A stretch of 9,486 nucleotides of DNA from Chloroflexota bacterium. GTDB lineage: Bacteria > Chloroflexota > Anaerolineae > Anaerolineales > DRKV01. Every line of letters begins with the position of its first letter. Positions within the stretch are counted from its first letter, which is position 1. Under the pieces are notes generated by a model. The model searched no databases. It had not been told where the DNA came from and was given only the letters and a program-made list of their open reading frames with translations. The position numbers were made by a program, and so were the translations under genes. Location: positions 1 to 9,486 of the forward strand of contig DRKV01000020.1 in NCBI GenBank assembly GCA_011051635.1. The letters run 5' to 3'. Below, one piece after another: positions 7,845 to 9,486 of this stretch.

Positions 7845-9083
7845 TCAGGCGGCGGTTTCGTCCACTCGCACGAGGGCATACATGCCAAGGACCGCGATGC
7901 CGAGCAAGGTCAAAGCAAGGCCGACTCCAAGAGCATCCGCCAGATAGCCCAAAACGGGCGCGAAAACCGCCGCCAGGATGGTCTTGACCTGCGATTCCAC
8001 CGAGAGGCCGGAGGCCATCACCCGGCTGGCAATCTGGTCGCTGATGTAAGAGACGTTCATCGGGCGACGCAAGTTGTGAAGGATGTAGAACCCCAGGAAG
8101 GTGAAGATAGCCAGCAAGGTCAGATTCGCCCAAGTAGCCGCTCCGGCCAGGATAAGCAGCCCCGCGCCGGCCAGAAAACTCAGGTTGATAGCCCGCCCCA
8201 GCGAGCGGAAACGGCGGCTGAAATCAGCGGCGCTGCGCGAGGCATAACTGGTGGAGAGGTAAATCAGGAAGTAGACCACCCCAATCACGATGGCGCTGCG
8301 CCGTTTATCGTTCAAAGCCAAAAAGAGGGGCAGCGAAAGAGCGAAACTCTCCACAATCGGCTGAAGGTAGTCTTTGGTGGATTTGAAGAGCGCATCGAAA
8401 CCGGCGCTGTTGAAGATGGACTTAAGAGCACGCGGTTCGGTGAAAAGACGGAGAAAATCCTGCGTGGTAGCCCGCATCTGCTCCCGGACGGAACGCGCTT
8501 CCTCGCGACGCAACTCGCCATCCAGTTCGGGAGGATAAGTGAGCAGGTTGAAGAAATCCAGCACGTAAGGCACGATAGCAACCAGGAACATGGTGCGGTA
8601 ATGCCCCGTCCAGAAGACCAACCCGGCGGCAATCAGGGCGTTGATAGCCGAACCAAACTGGGATGCGGCCCGCGTCCGTCCGTAGTACTCCACCTTGAGA
8701 TGGGTCATCCCGTTGCGCTTCAGGTATTCCAGGATGAGGGCTTTGTGCGTGCCGGTGCGGAAGGCTTCCCCAAAGGCAAAGAGCACCATCGCCAGGGCGT
8801 AGAGGGGATAGGTGGCGAAGGCGTAGAAGATGAGGAAGGAGATGATGTAGGAGCCGAAAGCCATCAGCATGGAGCGCCGCCGCCCGAAGACATCCGCGAA
8901 AACGCCGGTGGGAATCTCCATGACATTGGTCGCTATGTCCCGAATGGCGTAGAGGGTACCGATTTGGAGGTAAGAAAGACCCGCTTCCCGAAAAATCAGG
9001 ATGATGAAGGGGTCAAAGAAGCGCAGGTTCTTGAGGAACCCGTAGAGCGCAAAGCGGGGGAACATGCGGTCGCGGAGGAACAT
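7845..9083 (-). CDS. Major facilitator superfamily transporter
   Basis: A 412-residue protein with about twelve hydrophobic segments, the usual MFS size. A motif-A-like loop, GVFADVFGRRRSMLM (60-74), lies between helices 2 and 3, preceded by RDIATNVMEIP, and a hydrophilic central loop (about 187-222) separates the two halves. The later segment PMNVSYISDQIASRVMASGL (341-360) has the look of single-polypeptide drug or metabolite exporters in which the helix 10-11 region is conserved. The transported substrate cannot be inferred. I use the ATG at 9081-9083; a second in-frame ATG at 9063-9065 would remove six residues and is equally unsupported by a Shine-Dalgarno. The start codon abuts the word-repeat array, so any promoter or leader must lie in repeats or in the tlyA-like gene upstream. 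Its stop is about 108 bases before the protease start. Confidence 0.93.
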   Translation of the reverse strand: MFLRDRMFPRFALYGFLKNLRFFDPFIILIFREAGLSYLQIGTLYAIRDIATNVMEIPTGVFADVFGRRRSMLMAFGSYIISFLIFYAFATYPLYALAMVLFAFGEAFRTGTHKALILEYLKRNGMTHLKVEYYGRTRAASQFGSAINALIAAGLVFWTGHYRTMFLVAIVPYVLDFFNLLTYPPELDGELRREEARSVREQMRATTQDFLRLFTEPRALKSIFNSAGFDALFKSTKDYLQPIVESFALSLPLFLALNDKRRSAIVIGVVYFLIYLSTSYASRSAADFSRRFRSLGRAINLSFLAGAGLLILAGAATWANLTLLAIFTFLGFYILHNLRRPMNVSYISDQIASRVMASGLSVESQVKTILAAVFAPVLGYLADALGVGLALTLLGIAVLGMYALVRVDETAA

Positions 9084-9252
9084 GGGAGGGTGAGGGTGGG
9101 GAGGTGATGGGGTGAATGGGTGATTGGGTAACGGGGTGAGTGGGTGAGCGGGGATTGGGGAGCAGGGATTAGGGAGCAGGGATTAGGTGACGGGGTGAGT
9201 GGGTGAGCAGGGATTGGGGAGCAGGGAGCGGGGAGCAGGGAGCGGGGATTGG
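9084..9252 (+). repeat. Octamer/heptamer word-repeat array filling the MFS-tlyA gap
   Basis: Five octamers run in exact phase at 9110-9149: GGGTGAAT, GGGTGATT, GGGTAACG, GGGTGAGT, GGGTGAGC. After a single G come five heptamers at 9151-9185: GGGATTG, GGGAGCA, GGGATTA, GGGAGCA, GGGATTA. Then GGTGACG, GGGTGAGT, GGGTGAGC, one A, and six heptamers at 9210-9251: GGGATTG, GGGAGCA, GGGAGCG, GGGAGCA, GGGAGCG, GGGATTG. Segments 9131-9168 and 9190-9227 are 38-base direct repeats with one mismatch, offset by 59 bases. The 9084-9109 part is similar but degenerate. Many runs of three or four G at 4-base spacing give G-quadruplex potential. Confidence 0.9.
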
Positions 9253-9308
9253 ACACGCCGCACGTGACACATGACACGTGACACGTGATACGTGACACAT
9301 CGCACGCC
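9253..9308 (+). repeat. ACACGTG-type heptamer array
   Basis: Eight heptamers in exact 7-base phase: ACACGCC, GCACGTG, ACACATG, ACACGTG, ACACGTG, ATACGTG, ACACATC, GCACGCC. It starts one G after the preceding GGG-type heptamers and ends three bases before the tlyA stop codon at 9312-9314. It includes overlapping CACGTG palindromes. The same heptamer family follows the same single-G junction in the array at 2611-2705, inverted. Confidence 0.9.
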
Positions 9309-9311
9309 ACC

Positions 9312-9486
9312 CTAACCCCCCAACGCCTCCTCAACCCACGCCGCCAGGGTTTCTTCGGGGGCTGCTTCCCCCCCTGCGGCGAGCCAGGCCAGGAATTCGG
9401 CGTTCCCTTTGGGGCCGAGTACCGGCGAGCGGTGCAGGCCGCGGACGACAAAACTGTTCTTCTGCGCCCAGTGCAGGATTTCGGTC
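9312..9486 (-). CDS. C-terminal end of a TlyA-type rRNA 2'-O-methyltransferase (partial)
   Basis: Only the last 57 codons and the TAG stop lie in the window; the gene runs off the right edge. The segment RGLHRSPVLGPKGNAEFL matches the conserved C-terminal end of TlyA / hemolysin-A-family proteins (SPxxGPxGNxEFL), which methylate 2'-hydroxyls of cytidines in 16S and/or 23S rRNA and have an N-terminal S4 domain followed by an FtsJ-like methyltransferase domain, neither of which is visible here. After the FL the protein continues for about 26 residues with an Ala/Glu-rich tail (ending VEEALGG), somewhat longer than the family's usual ending. The gene would be first in the direction of transcription, upstream of the MFS gene. 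Confidence 0.8.
   Translation of the reverse strand, partial: TEILHWAQKNSFVVRGLHRSPVLGPKGNAEFLAWLAAGGEAAPEETLAAWVEEALGG

Noticed and set aside
9151..9185. Telomere-like GGGATTA repeat as a true telomere or chromosome end
   Set aside because: It is internal, short, mixed with other words and flanked by genes; only the resemblance to telomeric heptamers is noted.
9110..9308. CRISPR array
   Set aside because: The repeats are 7-8 bases with no 20-40 base repeats or spacers and no cas genes nearby.

Overview
The window is GC-rich bacterial chromosome in which every supportable gene lies on the minus strand. In transcription order (right to left) these are: the 3' end of a TlyA-type rRNA methyltransferase, an MFS transporter, a secreted zinc metalloprotease fused to a CAP/SCP domain, the translation factor LepA (EF4), a UPF0104-type membrane protein, and a large DUF2298 (Chlor_Arch_YYY-type) membrane protein. 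The DUF2298 gene, the Pro/Thr-rich secreted protein with an internal YLPLIFR-type segment, and the style of intergenic repeats suggest a Chloroflexota bacterium, probably Anaerolineae. This is inferred from protein families and was not tested by any search.

Layout: 1-218 is non-coding and packed with perfect palindromes. 219-5485 holds DUF2298, the UPF0104 protein and lepA, which look like one transcription unit (lepA and the UPF0104 gene overlap by 4 bases). 5486-5819 is a gap with the likely lepA promoter, a G-rich word repeat and a palindromic element. 5820-7736 is the secreted protease/CAP protein with a strong Shine-Dalgarno. 7845-9083 is the MFS transporter. 9312-9486 is the tlyA-like 3' end.

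The genes themselves are mostly housekeeping or envelope functions: ribosome and rRNA maintenance (TlyA, LepA), membrane transport, an exported hydrolase, and two polytopic membrane proteins of lipid/glycan type. No defence system, CRISPR array, transposase, integrase, tRNA or rRNA is visible.

The unusual material lies between the genes. The three gaps at 2611-2705, 7750-7844 and 9084-9308 are made largely or wholly of short words of 7 or 8 bases starting with GGG (GGGTGANN, GGGTAANN, GGGAGCR, GGGATTR), and the same words fill the lepA-proximal part of the fourth gap. In two places these are followed by a second heptamer family built on ACACGTG. The two complete arrays share the module order octamers - G - GGG heptamers - G - CACGTG heptamers, lie in opposite orientation, and bracket four genes. 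One array supplies the stop codon of one gene and runs to within one base of the ATG of the next. Separately, a GC-rich palindrome related to an intergenic copy has been accommodated in frame inside the DUF2298 gene.
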